A DNA stretch of 24,736 bases from a virus, in IMG/VR virus record IMGVR_UViG_3300042390_000674, positions 1-24,736 of that record. One strand, given 5' to 3'. This document shows, piece after piece, positions 7,020 through 14,861 of the stretch (its first letter is position 1; each line of letters begins with the position of its first letter). The position numbers were made by a program, and so were the translations under genes. Under the pieces are notes generated by a model. That model was not told where the DNA came from. It searched no databases and saw only the letters and a program-made list of their open reading frames with translations.

Positions 7020-7742
7020 ATGGCAGAACGCACCGATCCCGCCGCCGCCGGCGCCGCCACCCCCGCGAACAAGAAGGTGACTCCTGCCTTCTTCTCGCGC
7101 GACACCGGCGCTACGCTCCCGTACCTCGACCGCAGCGCCCCCTACATCCTCGCGCACCACCCGAAGCGGTACATGGTCATGGACGGTCGGCTCGTCCCGA
7201 GCCCGTCGCAGATCGCGCTCGTCGACGGCGTCAACCGCGTGCGCGTGGCCGCCGACGGCCGCATCTACTTCAGCGACACCCAGGCGAAGCTCCAGGATCG
7301 CGGCTTCAAGCTCATCCCCTTCGAGAAGGGTCCGGGCGGCGAGTCGTACCTTCAGGAGATCGACACCCGCCCCGACGGTCGCGAGGTCGTGACGAAGGCG
7401 ACGATCTCCGTGTGGCAGACCGCTTTCGCGGGCAGCGACCGCGCCGAGTCCGACGAGGCCGGGTACGCGACCTGGCTTGAGGAGCTGGTGGCCGAGGGGT
7501 TCCTTCCGAAGTGCCCCGTCCACGTCGCCAACGCGATGCTCCAGACGGCCCGCTCGCAGCTCCAGGAGGCGGAGCAGCAGCGCGCTCAGGGCAAGCTCTC
7601 CGACGCCACCCGGATCGACGCCCTCACCGTCGACGTCGCCGTCCTCGAGAAGGCCGCGGGCAAGCCGCAAGCGGCCAAGGCCACGCGCGGCGCCCCCAGG
7701 CTGGAAGCCGAGGGCAAGGCGCCCGGGCGGGGCAACGCGTGA
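7020..7742 (+). CDS. Unknown head-region protein
   Basis: This 240-residue protein is not recognised. ATG 7020 has an excellent ribosome-binding site, GAGAGGA (7010-7016), the same as the scaffold gene. The N-terminal 130 residues look like a compact mixed fold (YILAHHPKRYMVMDGRLVPS, then VRVAADGRIYFSD). Residues about 135-165 hold a Trp-rich helical patch. The C-terminal 80 residues are a charged coiled coil (QTARSQLQEAEQQRAQGKLS) ending in a basic, Gly-rich tail. Coming right after the capsid gene, it may be a head completion, internal or decoration protein. It overlaps the next gene at GTGA. Confidence 0.75.
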   Translation: MAERTDPAAAGAATPANKKVTPAFFSRDTGATLPYLDRSAPYILAHHPKRYMVMDGRLVPSPSQIALVDGVNRVRVAADGRIYFSDTQAKLQDRGFKLIPFEKGPGGESYLQEIDTRPDGREVVTKATISVWQTAFAGSDRAESDEAGYATWLEELVAEGFLPKCPVHVANAMLQTARSQLQEAEQQRAQGKLSDATRIDALTVDVAVLEKAAGKPQAAKATRGAPRLEAEGKAPGRGNA

Positions 7743-7906
7743 GCGGCGAGCGCCAGGGCGACCGCGAGGCCCTCGACAAGCTCACGAAGGACGTGATCGA
7801 CACGCCCCGTCAGGGCCGCCCCTTCACCGATGGGGAGGCCCGCGACATGGCCCGCAAGGCGCTGACCGAGGCTGACCGCCGCCTGCGCGACCAGGGCAAG
7901 CGGTAG
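7739..7906 (+). CDS. Small charged protein of the head region
   Basis: This 55-residue protein starts at GTG 7739, overlapping the upstream stop as GTGA. It is very hydrophilic and helical (REALDKLTKDVIDT, later DMARKALTEADRRLRDQGKR), with no membrane segment. I recognise no family. Its coupling to the upstream gene and its position three bases before a CGGTAYCAC copy argue that it is real. Confidence 0.6.
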   Translation: MSGERQGDREALDKLTKDVIDTPRQGRPFTDGEARDMARKALTEADRRLRDQGKR

Positions 7907-7909
7907 GTC

Positions 7910-7917
7910 GGTACCAC
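7910..7917 (+). promoter_or_regulatory. CGGTAYCAC motif, copy 6
   Basis: GGTACCAC preceded by GTC, three bases after the upstream stop and 22 bases before GTG 7940. No strong hairpin is seen here, which suggests that the primary sequence is what is conserved. Confidence 0.6.
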
Positions 7918-7939
7918 GGCGCACACCCCCGAGGCGCGC

Positions 7940-8389
7940 GTGAGCTCTACCCCGTACTTCTCCGTCGAGGCGCCGATTGAGGCCCTCGGCGAAGCCGCAT
8001 CCAGCTTCACCGGCATCCGCACCGACGACGCCGTGACCCACGCCTCGTTCGTCTACGGCGCGTCGAGCACCGACGACGTCGTCTTCATCGCCACCCGCGC
8101 GATGCGCGTGAAGGCCGCCTACCTCCGTCCCTACGTCGCAGGCACCGACACCGGCGCCGTGACCGTGACCCTCCGCAAGGTGCCGAGCGGCACGGCGATC
8201 GCGGGTGGCACGGCGCTCCACACGGGCACCGGCAACCTCAAGGGCACCCCCGACACGGTCCAGACCCTCACGCTCTCCGCCACGGCGGCCGACCTCGGGC
8301 TCGCCGCCGGTGACGCTCTCGCGATCGACTTCACTGGCGTGATGACCGCGGCCCGCGGTGTCGTCACCGTCGGCCTGGCCCCCCGCTAA
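7940..8389 (+). CDS. Probable capsid decoration or head-surface protein
   Basis: This 149-residue protein is beta-rich and Thr/Ala-rich, with repeated strand-like segments such as GAVTVTLRKVPSGTAIAGG and ARGVVTVGLAPR. Short proteins of this composition near the capsid gene are often decoration or head-fibre proteins that stabilise the shell. GTG 7940 is preceded by GAGG. It is followed after two bases by the adaptor-like gene. The role is inferred from location and composition; no catalytic motif is seen. Confidence 0.6.
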   Translation: MSSTPYFSVEAPIEALGEAASSFTGIRTDDAVTHASFVYGASSTDDVVFIATRAMRVKAAYLRPYVAGTDTGAVTVTLRKVPSGTAIAGGTALHTGTGNLKGTPDTVQTLTLSATAADLGLAAGDALAIDFTGVMTAARGVVTVGLAPR

Positions 8390-8391
8390 CC

Positions 8392-9138
8392 ATGAGCGGC
8401 GCCGCCACCACGTTCACGACGGCGCGCTTCCTGACCGCGGACTACCTGGTTCGCGGGCAGGACAACCCGCTGTCGTGCCCGCTCTGGAGTGCCGGCGCCC
8501 TCGTCGCGCCGACCGAGTCGGAGTCGACCGTCTCGATCTACGACGCGGGCGGCACGGCCATCGTGACCGCGGCGGACGTCACGGTCACGAGCAGCATCGC
8601 GACGTTCACGCTCCCGGCGGCGCTCGTCCCCACGTCGCTCTCCCTGGGCGGCGGCTGGCGCGTCGAGTGGACGCTGGGCGTGGGCGGCGTCCCGACCACG
8701 TACCGCAACAACGCCTTCCTCGTCCGCTCCCGGCTCGCGCCGATGATCACGGACGCCGACCTCTTCCGCCGCGTGTCGGGCCTCAACCCCGCGAGCTCGG
8801 CACCGCTCTCCTCGGTCGCCAACTACCAGCCGTACATCGACGAGGCCTTCGTCACGCTCCACGGGTGGCTGACGGGCCGCGGCTCGCTCCCCCACCTGGT
8901 CATGGAGCCGAGCGCCCTGCGCGAGACGCTGATGCTGCTCACGCTCACGGGCATCTTCGAGGACTTCGCGACGCGCCTGACCGAAGGCTTCGCGATCCAG
9001 GCCGCCGAGTACCGACGCCAGTACATGGCCGAGCGGGCGGGCCTCTCCTTCGAGTACGACCTCGCCGACACCGGCCGCTCTGACGGCCGCCGCAAGCGCT
9101 CCGCATCGCCCACGGTGTGGCTCGGCGGGTGGGGCTGA
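8392..9138 (+). CDS. Head-tail adaptor-like protein with an N-terminal beta domain
   Basis: This 248-residue protein has two parts. The first 115 residues are beta-rich (ESTVSIYDAGGTAIVTAADV, then GGWRVEWTLG). The C-terminal half is helical (ALRETLMLLTLTGIFEDFAT, then EYRRQYMAERAGLSFEYDLA). The helical part resembles head-tail adaptors that bind under the portal. Its place between the head genes and the tail-terminator-like gene supports this. ATG 8392 follows the upstream TAA by two bases without a Shine-Dalgarno sequence, so translation is probably coupled. Confidence 0.62.
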   Translation: MSGAATTFTTARFLTADYLVRGQDNPLSCPLWSAGALVAPTESESTVSIYDAGGTAIVTAADVTVTSSIATFTLPAALVPTSLSLGGGWRVEWTLGVGGVPTTYRNNAFLVRSRLAPMITDADLFRRVSGLNPASSAPLSSVANYQPYIDEAFVTLHGWLTGRGSLPHLVMEPSALRETLMLLTLTGIFEDFATRLTEGFAIQAAEYRRQYMAERAGLSFEYDLADTGRSDGRRKRSASPTVWLGGWG

Positions 9139-9569
9139 TGGGTGACCTCGCCGACCTCCGCGCGACGTTGGCGGCCCCCCTGGAGGCGCTCGCCGGCTGG
9201 ACCGTGTCCCGGTGGGCGCCCGACCTGTTCGGCCGCGACACCGACCACATCCTCAACCACGCGTTCGCCATCCACTTTCCCGAGTCGGTGCCGGCCCCCG
9301 GCAACGGGCGCCAGCGCGTAAGCCCCGAGGCCGTGCTCATCATGGAGACGACGGTAGAGGTCCTGTGGGCGCACCGCCTCCGCGGCGACGCACAGGTGGC
9401 CGACGGCGACGCGGCGACCAACGCGGAGCAGCTCCTCGTGAGGACCCTGTTCGGCATCCTCGGCGAGCACATCAAGCTCGACCGCCTCGGCCGTCGCGCC
9501 GCCCCCGAGGGCTGGGTCCTCGGGGTCGCCCGCTTCAAGGTCGTGCACCGGTACGCGCTCACGGCCTGA
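9138..9569 (+). CDS. Tail terminator/completion-like protein
   Basis: This 143-residue protein starts at ATG 9138, overlapping the upstream stop (TGATG). It has a mixed helix/strand layout, with an N-terminal helix, a HAFAIHFPESVPAP strand, a long helix region with ETTVEVLWAHRLRG, and a C-terminal strand WVLGVARFKVVHRYALTA. Size, order and the strand-rich ending fit tail terminators, which cap the tail tube and join it to the head. It lies directly before the major tail protein, where that gene normally sits. Sequence evidence alone is weak. Confidence 0.58.
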   Translation: MGDLADLRATLAAPLEALAGWTVSRWAPDLFGRDTDHILNHAFAIHFPESVPAPGNGRQRVSPEAVLIMETTVEVLWAHRLRGDAQVADGDAATNAEQLLVRTLFGILGEHIKLDRLGRRAAPEGWVLGVARFKVVHRYALTA

Positions 9570-9580
9570 CGCGGGCGGTC

Positions 9581-9588
9581 GGTATCAC
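9581..9588 (+). promoter_or_regulatory. CGGTAYCAC motif, copy 7
   Basis: GGTATCAC preceded by GTC, eleven bases after the upstream stop and 28 bases before the major tail ATG. GGTCGG (9577-9582) and CCGACC (9592-9597) can pair around it. It is the last intergenic copy in the window. Confidence 0.6.
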
Positions 9589-9616
9589 GGGCCGACCCAC
9601 CCACGCGGAGGCCCTG

Positions 9617-10117
9617 ATGGCGCTGTTCGACTTCCCCATGCTCCCGAAGAACGGGACGCTCCTCCTCGAGGACGCCACTGGCACCCCGATCGCCCTGACC
9701 GTTCAGTACGAGGACGGCGACTTTGCGATCGACGAGATGCAGGCCGGGTACATGGAGACCGAGATCCTCCAGGACCGCGGTGTCGATTGGACGATCGTCG
9801 AGACGAAGGAGCAGCGGCTGACCGCTACCTTCAGCGCCTACGCCACCGACCTCGCCGACGCGACCGAGAAGACGATCCCCGATGCGTGCATGAAGACGGG
9901 CGCCTTCGCGGCTGGCGTCTCCGTGTTCGGCGCCAACCGGCCGTGGGGCATCAAGTGCACCTACACGCAGGAGCAGACCAACTACGGCGCGGGCGCCGAC
10001 AGCACGATCGTGCTGGCGAAGGTCCGCCCCCTGTGGGCCTTCGCGGAGGCCGGCACGGGCAAGTTCACCATCAAGATGATGATCTTCAACCCGTCCTCGA
10101 CCGTGACGCGGACCTGA
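9617..10117 (+). CDS. Major tail (tube) protein
   Basis: This 166-residue protein probably polymerises into the tail tube. It is beta-rich with one helix-like stretch, opening with FPMLPKNGTLLLEDATGTPI and later GKFTIKMMIFNPSS, similar in plan to siphovirus tube proteins. It lies between the tail-terminator-like gene and the frameshifted chaperone genes, the expected position. ATG 9617 has GGAG ten bases upstream, and the gene follows a CGGTAYCAC motif, as suits a highly expressed structural gene. The absence of a sheath gene supports a non-contractile tail. Confidence 0.75.
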   Translation: MALFDFPMLPKNGTLLLEDATGTPIALTVQYEDGDFAIDEMQAGYMETEILQDRGVDWTIVETKEQRLTATFSAYATDLADATEKTIPDACMKTGAFAAGVSVFGANRPWGIKCTYTQEQTNYGAGADSTIVLAKVRPLWAFAEAGTGKFTIKMMIFNPSSTVTRT

Positions 10118-10118
10118 G

Positions 10119-10496
10119 ATGAGCGCCACCGTCACGCTCCTCGGGCAAGAGTACGCCGTCACGATCCCTCCGCAGTTCGCTGTCGTCGAGGAGCTTGTGG
10201 TGGCCTACGGCGAGGCGGGCGACCGCGCGTCTCACCGGCTCCGCGTGTGCGGCGCGATCCTCGGCATCTGCACACCGCTCGGCCGCGAGTTCAAGGCCGA
10301 CTACGTCAAGGCCCGTTTCGACGTGCTCGCCTACGGTGGGGCCATCTATGGCGCCCTCCGCGAGCGCGGGGCCACGTCGGCACAGGTGGCAGAGCAGGCA
10401 CACACCATCCTCGGGGCCTTGGTCGCCAAGGCGTTCCCTCGCGAACAAGAGGTCGTCGAGCGCGCGGGTTTTTCGGCACCCGCCGCGGGCGGGTAG
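10119..10496 (+). CDS. Tail assembly chaperone, short form (G-like)
   Basis: This 125-residue product of unshifted translation starts one base after the major tail stop. It is mostly helical (QFAVVEELVVAYGEAGDRAS, then helical AQVAEQAHTILGALVAKAF) and ends with Gly/Ala residues within the frameshift hairpin. In lambda-like phages the short chaperone binds tail tube subunits and the tape measure during assembly and is absent from the virion. Position, length and the frameshift site just before its stop make this assignment strong despite the lack of a diagnostic domain. Confidence 0.85.
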   Translation: MSATVTLLGQEYAVTIPPQFAVVEELVVAYGEAGDRASHRLRVCGAILGICTPLGREFKADYVKARFDVLAYGGAIYGALRERGATSAQVAEQAHTILGALVAKAFPREQEVVERAGFSAPAAGG

Positions 10497-10657
10497 ACCG
10501 CGACGCTCTCGCGATCTCTCTCCGGTACGGCGGGGGCAACCCTCGATGGTTTCACGAGCAGCCGCGCGAGGTCCAGGTGGACGTCCTCGCGCTTCACCGC
10601 GTCGAGGCTGACGAGGCGAAGGCGGCCACAGAACAACGCAAGCGAGGAGGCAGGTAG
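10119..10657 (+). CDS. Tail assembly chaperone, -1 frameshift fusion (GT-like)
   Basis: Ribosomes that slip back one base at 10466-10472 read 118 codons of the upstream frame, then continue from base 10472 for 61 residues, giving about 179 residues. The added part begins FGTRRGRVDRDA and includes WFHEQPREVQVDVLALHRVE, then a basic Lys/Arg-rich end. A conserved Trp followed by a helical segment is common in the T domain, which recruits the tape measure. The extension has no credible start of its own and fills the whole space to the next gene, strong evidence that it is made by frameshifting. Confidence 0.88.
10466..10494 (+). other. -1 programmed ribosomal frameshift signal
   Basis: The slippery heptamer G GGT TTT (10466-10472) is in the correct phase. 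After a five-base spacer comes a perfect hairpin, ACCCGCC (10478-10484), loop GCG, GGCGGGT (10488-10494), overlapping the short-form stop codon. Heptamer, spacer and stem match the classic arrangement for tail chaperone frameshifts. Confidence 0.92.
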
Positions 10658-10658
10658 C

Positions 10659-11231
10659 GTGACGACCCGGTACACCAGCGGCGGCGTCACTGTCGCCCTC
10701 GACGCGGGCCTTGACGCGTTCGTGCGCGCGCTGGTGTCGGCTTCGGAGACCGAGACGATCCGCATCCTCGAGGCTGCGGCGGACGGCGAAGCGGCGCGGG
10801 CCGAGGCCGCCTGGTACGGGCCCGAGGGGGTCACCAAGCGCACGGGCAAGAGCGGCGACATCGACCGCGTCACCACGTTCGACGTCGACCGCGGCGAGGT
10901 GCGCGTGAGCGTCGGCTCGACCGACGCGCGCCCCGACGCGAAGGGGAAGGGCGTGGTCCCCTACTACGTGCGCCGGCCCGGGCCGCTCTCCCTCGTTGAT
11001 CGCTTCGTCACCCAAGGCGAGTGGTGGGCCTGGAAGAAGGGCGAGAAGCCCGTGGGGAGGGCAGGCACCAAGGGCAAGACCAATTGGATCATCCGCGAGT
11101 CCAACCCCAAGGCCAGCGACGGGAAGTACCTCGTCGTCGAGCTCATCCGGAAGCCGGTGGCCGCCCGCCTGCTCGAGATCACCCCCGAGCTCGGCCGCGC
11201 CATCGCCGCGCGCGCCACCCAGCGGAGCTGA
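10659..11231 (+). CDS. Unknown tail protein between the chaperones and the tape measure
   Basis: This 190-residue protein starts at GTG 10659, with GAGGAGG about ten bases upstream. The N-terminal third is helical (GLDAFVRALVSASETETIRI). The middle has a strand pair (RVTTFDVDRGEVRVSVGSTD) and a PYYVRRPGPLS segment, followed by a Trp/Lys-rich stretch (GEWWAWKKGEKPVG). No family is recognised. Its location inside the tail operon implies a minor tail or assembly role. It is unlikely to be an enzyme, as no catalytic motif is visible. Confidence 0.65.
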   Translation: MTTRYTSGGVTVALDAGLDAFVRALVSASETETIRILEAAADGEAARAEAAWYGPEGVTKRTGKSGDIDRVTTFDVDRGEVRVSVGSTDARPDAKGKGVVPYYVRRPGPLSLVDRFVTQGEWWAWKKGEKPVGRAGTKGKTNWIIRESNPKASDGKYLVVELIRKPVAARLLEITPELGRAIAARATQRS

Positions 11232-11232
11232 C

Positions 11233-13080
11233 GTGTCCAACCCAGTAGCCGGTATCGACATCGTCGCGCGCCTCGACCAGTTCCGCGCCGAGCTCGCCAA
11301 GATCCCCGACATCGGCGGCAAGGAAGCCAAGGCCCTCGCCGCGCAGATGTCGAAGGAGATCCGCGGAGCAGAGAGGGCATCCCTCGCCGCCGCCAAGGCG
11401 TCCAAGGCCGCGGCCGGGGCGACCAAGGACTTCGGCGACAAAGCCGGCGCCGCCGGTCAGAACGCCTCCAAGCTCGCCGGCTTCCTCGGCATGATCTCGC
11501 CACAGGCCGCAGAGGCCGCGCGCTCGGTTGCCGACCTCGCTGACGTGGGAGAGGTCGCCTCGGCCTCCGGCTCGGCCTTGGGCGTCTCCACGGCGGCGCT
11601 GGGGGTGGCTCTCCTCGCAGTCGCCGAGGTCGCGGCCGTCGCCTACGTCGCGTACCGGGTGTACACCGAGGAGTCCGACCGGGCGGCCGAGTCGGCTGTG
11701 TGGCTGGCGACCGCCGAGGCGGCCCTCACGCCCATCCTCGAGGACACGCGAGACGCGACCATCGATCTCAAGGTGGCGACGGGCGAGCTGACCGAGGAGG
11801 CGGGTGCGCTTGAGCGTGCCTCGATCCGAGCGTTCGCCGCGTACCAGCAGGCCACGGCCGCCACTAAAGCGCAGCTCTCCGGCCTCAAGGCGGAGCAGTC
11901 CGGGGTGTTCACGCAGTTGGTCGACATGGCCGACGGCATCATCCCCGCCTGGACTCCGATGGGTGTGATCCTCGACGGGCTCACGACGACCTCGGCCGAG
12001 TATCAAGTGCAGGTGGACGGGCTCCAGGGGAGCATGGACAAGGCCGCCGCGACGACACGCGCCAACCGCGACGTCCATGAGAAGCTGATCGAGGTCGAGA
12101 AGGCGGGCAAGGCCTCCAAGAGCGGGATCGCGAAGGCGAGCGACGAGCAAGCCAAGGCCCTCGACAGGCTCAACGACGAGATCGAGCGCCAGGCGGCGCT
12201 CACCGCCGCGTCCTCTGCCTCCTACGACGAGATCATCGGCAAGCTCAACGGCATGGAGCGGGCTGACCGGATGGGCCTCCTGTCGAGCGCAGACCGTGCC
12301 GAGGCCGAGCACGCCGCGGCGATGCAGCAGATCGCCGACTTGGCGTCCGTGCAGCAGACCGCGGAGATGACCGCCGCCGCTCGGGAGACCATCGAGCAGG
12401 AGGCGCGCGCCGCGTCGGTAGCGGAGACGGATCGCTACCTCGCCGAGGTCGCGGCGATGGAGCGGTCTGCCGACCAAGAGGCGCTCGACCAGGCCACCGC
12501 CCGGGCGGCGCAAGAGGTCGCCATCCGTGAGCAGACGCGATCCGCGACGTCGGACCTCCTCGGCGCCGCCTCCGCCGCGTTTGCGTTGGCGGCCGAGGAG
12601 CAAGGCAAAACGAACAAGGGCGCAGCGCTCGCGATGTTCGCGGCCTCCAAGGCGGCAGCGGTGGCCCAGGGCGTGGTCAACACCGCCCTCGCGGTCTCCT
12701 CCGCTCTCACCCTCCCCCCGCCGGCGAGCTTCATTGCGGCGGCGGCGGCGGGCGTGTCGGGCGCGGTGGCCGTCGGCACCATCCTCGCCTCCCCCCCGCC
12801 GAGCTTCAACGACACGCCGGGCGTTCAGATGATGGACCAGCGCGGGAGCGTGAGCCTCGCCTCGGGCGACTTCTTCGCCGCGGCGCGGTCCCCCGCCGAG
12901 CTCCAGCGCCAAGTCGGCGCCGGCGGCGGCGGCGGCGGCGTGTCGATCCTCCAGGTGAAGCTCGGGCACCGGGTCCTCGATCAGTCGGTGGCCCGCACCA
13001 TCCAGGAGGGCGGCCGGCTCTCGCGTGAGATCTCGACCCGCACGAAGGCCGGCACGACTGGACACCGGAGCCGCGCGTGA
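11233..13080 (+). CDS. Tail tape measure protein
   Basis: This 615-residue protein is thought to set tail length. It is almost entirely helical and Ala-rich, with long Lys/Glu/Ala stretches (for example AQMSKEIRGAERASLAAAKA), a hydrophobic segment at about 115-144 and a second hydrophobic zone at about 464-522 ending in Pro- and Ala-rich strands. These can insert into the host envelope during DNA delivery. At about 0.15 nm per residue the tail would be roughly 90 nm, which is short for a siphovirus. GTG 11233 follows the upstream stop by one base; earlier in-frame codons lie inside the previous gene. The C-terminus has a Gly-rich run before the end. Confidence 0.88.
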   Translation: MSNPVAGIDIVARLDQFRAELAKIPDIGGKEAKALAAQMSKEIRGAERASLAAAKASKAAAGATKDFGDKAGAAGQNASKLAGFLGMISPQAAEAARSVADLADVGEVASASGSALGVSTAALGVALLAVAEVAAVAYVAYRVYTEESDRAAESAVWLATAEAALTPILEDTRDATIDLKVATGELTEEAGALERASIRAFAAYQQATAATKAQLSGLKAEQSGVFTQLVDMADGIIPAWTPMGVILDGLTTTSAEYQVQVDGLQGSMDKAAATTRANRDVHEKLIEVEKAGKASKSGIAKASDEQAKALDRLNDEIERQAALTAASSASYDEIIGKLNGMERADRMGLLSSADRAEAEHAAAMQQIADLASVQQTAEMTAAARETIEQEARAASVAETDRYLAEVAAMERSADQEALDQATARAAQEVAIREQTRSATSDLLGAASAAFALAAEEQGKTNKGAALAMFAASKAAAVAQGVVNTALAVSSALTLPPPASFIAAAAAGVSGAVAVGTILASPPPSFNDTPGVQMMDQRGSVSLASGDFFAAARSPAELQRQVGAGGGGGGVSILQVKLGHRVLDQSVARTIQEGGRLSREISTRTKAGTTGHRSRA

Positions 13081-14861
13081 TCCTCTACCCGAGCCAGCTC
13101 ACCGGGCGCCGCGTTCACTGGATCCTCACCGTGGAGGTGGGCGGCGTCCTCATGCGGATGGCCGACGACGAGATCGACATCGTCACCGACGCGGGCGAGG
13201 TCTACCACTACTCGGCGGGCCTCGACGACATCGAGACGAGCGAGGGGATCAGCCTGTTCGGCGACAGCGTCGGGCAGCTCTCGGTAGCGCTGGAGTTCGT
13301 GCCCCCGCCGGGGGTGAGCATCGCGCAGATGGTCGCCCGCGGCGATGACCTCTCCGCAGGCCGCGGCGAGCTCGCGCGCTGGGCCGAGGGGACTACCTAC
13401 GAGTCGCGGCGGGTGGTCCTCGTCGGCGGCCTCGCCGACCCCGAGTACGGCGACGACGGCGAGGCCGTGAGCACGTCCCTTGAGGAGCGCCTCGCCTACG
13501 ATGAGACGCTCACCTCGTCGTCGCTGGCGAGCGCGTCGACGTCGACGTGGGATCACACGTCGTCCCTGTTGAGCGACTGGCTCGACGTGCCCTACCCCAT
13601 CGTGATCGGGCGGCCGGGGAAGCTGGGGGCGAGCGACTACATCACCGGCTCGCCCGCGGTGTGGGTCGACCATCGAGGCGACAACCCCGGCGGCTGGGGC
13701 GGGCGCTCGGGCTCGGTGGGCCACGTCGTCGTGATCGCCGGGCATCACGTCAGCGCGCAGTACGTCTACTTGAATCACGATGCGTACACGACGGCCGACA
13801 AACGCTTCAAGGTCTTCAACGGCTGGGACCAGGCGGGACAGCCGGTGGCGTTCATTGGGTGGTACCTCACGACGACGTCGCCTGACGCGTATGAGTTCGA
13901 CAATACCTACGCCTACACCTGGTTTGTCGACCCCGACCCCAACACGACGACGGGCGGCCCGACGGTGAGCTTCGGCTCGCTGTTTGTGGACCTCGAGGCG
14001 ACGTTCACGGACACGACGCAGACGCCGCTGTTCGTCGTCTGGAACGACGAGGCCACGGTCGACGGCGGCGGCGGCGGCCTCGTCCGTGACGGGGCGACCA
14101 TCCGCGGTGCAGGCGACGTGCTCGCCCACCTCCTCAGCCTCACCACGCTCTCCATCGACTGGGGCCGCCTCGCCGCGGCGATCCCGCTCCTCTCCGCGTA
14201 CCAGCTCGACGGGTGCATCACCGAGCGCGTGAGCGTGTGGTCCCTCATCCAGGACGAGATCCTCCCGCTCCTCCCGGTGTCGCTCGTCAGCGGACCCCGC
14301 GGCATCTACCCGGTTGTCTGGCGCCACACGGCGACGGCGGCCGACGCGGTCCTCACCATCGACGCCGACGCCGACCCCAGTGTCAGCCGAGACGGGCGCG
14401 TGTCCTACGACTCCCAAGACCGCGTCAACCGGTTCTCGCTGGAATACCAACTCTCGTACAGGACGGGGAACTACCAGGCGGCCCGGACCTACGGGAGCCT
14501 TGAGGACGCGGCCTCCGGCTCGGGCGTCACCGCGCACCCGCTGTGTACCTGGAGCCAGGGCAGGACGCGCACCGTGCGCGAGAAGCGGATGTCCTCGGCG
14601 TGGGTGTACTCCGACTCGACGGCCTACGCCGTCCTTGAGTGGTGGGCGGCGGCCTACGCGCTCCCGACGCGGACGGTGGACTACCGGGTCCCCGAGGTGG
14701 AGTACGCCCATGTCGAGCGGGGCATGGTCGCCACGCTCACCGACGCGTCCATCTACTGCGACGGCGCGGTGTGCCTCGTTCGTGACGTGCTCACCGACGG
14801 ATCGGGCTCGCTGGTCCTCACGCTCCTGCTGCTCGACAACCCCCTGACGAGGACCGCCTGA
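13077..14861 (+). CDS. Tail hub / baseplate protein
   Basis: This 594-residue protein starts at GTG 13077 and overlaps the tape measure stop as GTGA. It follows the tape measure, the usual position for distal-tail or hub proteins. The N-terminus is strand-rich (TVEVGGVLMRMADDEIDIVT); an IVIGRPGKLGASDYITG segment and a long Gly/Thr/Asp-rich middle follow. The C-terminal 250 residues (VSVWSLIQDEILPLLPVSLV, then MVATLTDASIYCDGAVCLVR) resemble hub domains that handle the tail tip. A lysozyme-type peptidase motif is not visible. Confidence 0.7.
   Translation: MILYPSQLTGRRVHWILTVEVGGVLMRMADDEIDIVTDAGEVYHYSAGLDDIETSEGISLFGDSVGQLSVALEFVPPPGVSIAQMVARGDDLSAGRGELARWAEGTTYESRRVVLVGGLADPEYGDDGEAVSTSLEERLAYDETLTSSSLASASTSTWDHTSSLLSDWLDVPYPIVIGRPGKLGASDYITGSPAVWVDHRGDNPGGWGGRSGSVGHVVVIAGHHVSAQYVYLNHDAYTTADKRFKVFNGWDQAGQPVAFIGWYLTTTSPDAYEFDNTYAYTWFVDPDPNTTTGGPTVSFGSLFVDLEATFTDTTQTPLFVVWNDEATVDGGGGGLVRDGATIRGAGDVLAHLLSLTTLSIDWGRLAAAIPLLSAYQLDGCITERVSVWSLIQDEILPLLPVSLVSGPRGIYPVVWRHTATAADAVLTIDADADPSVSRDGRVSYDSQDRVNRFSLEYQLSYRTGNYQAARTYGSLEDAASGSGVTAHPLCTWSQGRTRTVREKRMSSAWVYSDSTAYAVLEWWAAAYALPTRTVDYRVPEVEYAHVERGMVATLTDASIYCDGAVCLVRDVLTDGSGSLVLTLLLLDNPLTRTA

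Noticed and set aside
11179-13065. Long open frame of 628 codons on the minus strand opposite the tape measure
   Set aside because: Same reason: a compositional shadow of the Ala/Glu-rich tape measure gene, with low-complexity Arg/Gly/Leu protein.
13859-13866. Reverse-strand GGTACCAC inside the hub gene
   Set aside because: Single opposite-strand copy in coding sequence, close to the number expected by chance.
12981-14711. Long open frame of 576 codons on the minus strand opposite the tail hub
   Set aside because: High GC content leaves many long antisense frames. This one is Arg/Val/Gly-rich, lies wholly opposite a well-supported gene and has no start context or neighbours in its direction.
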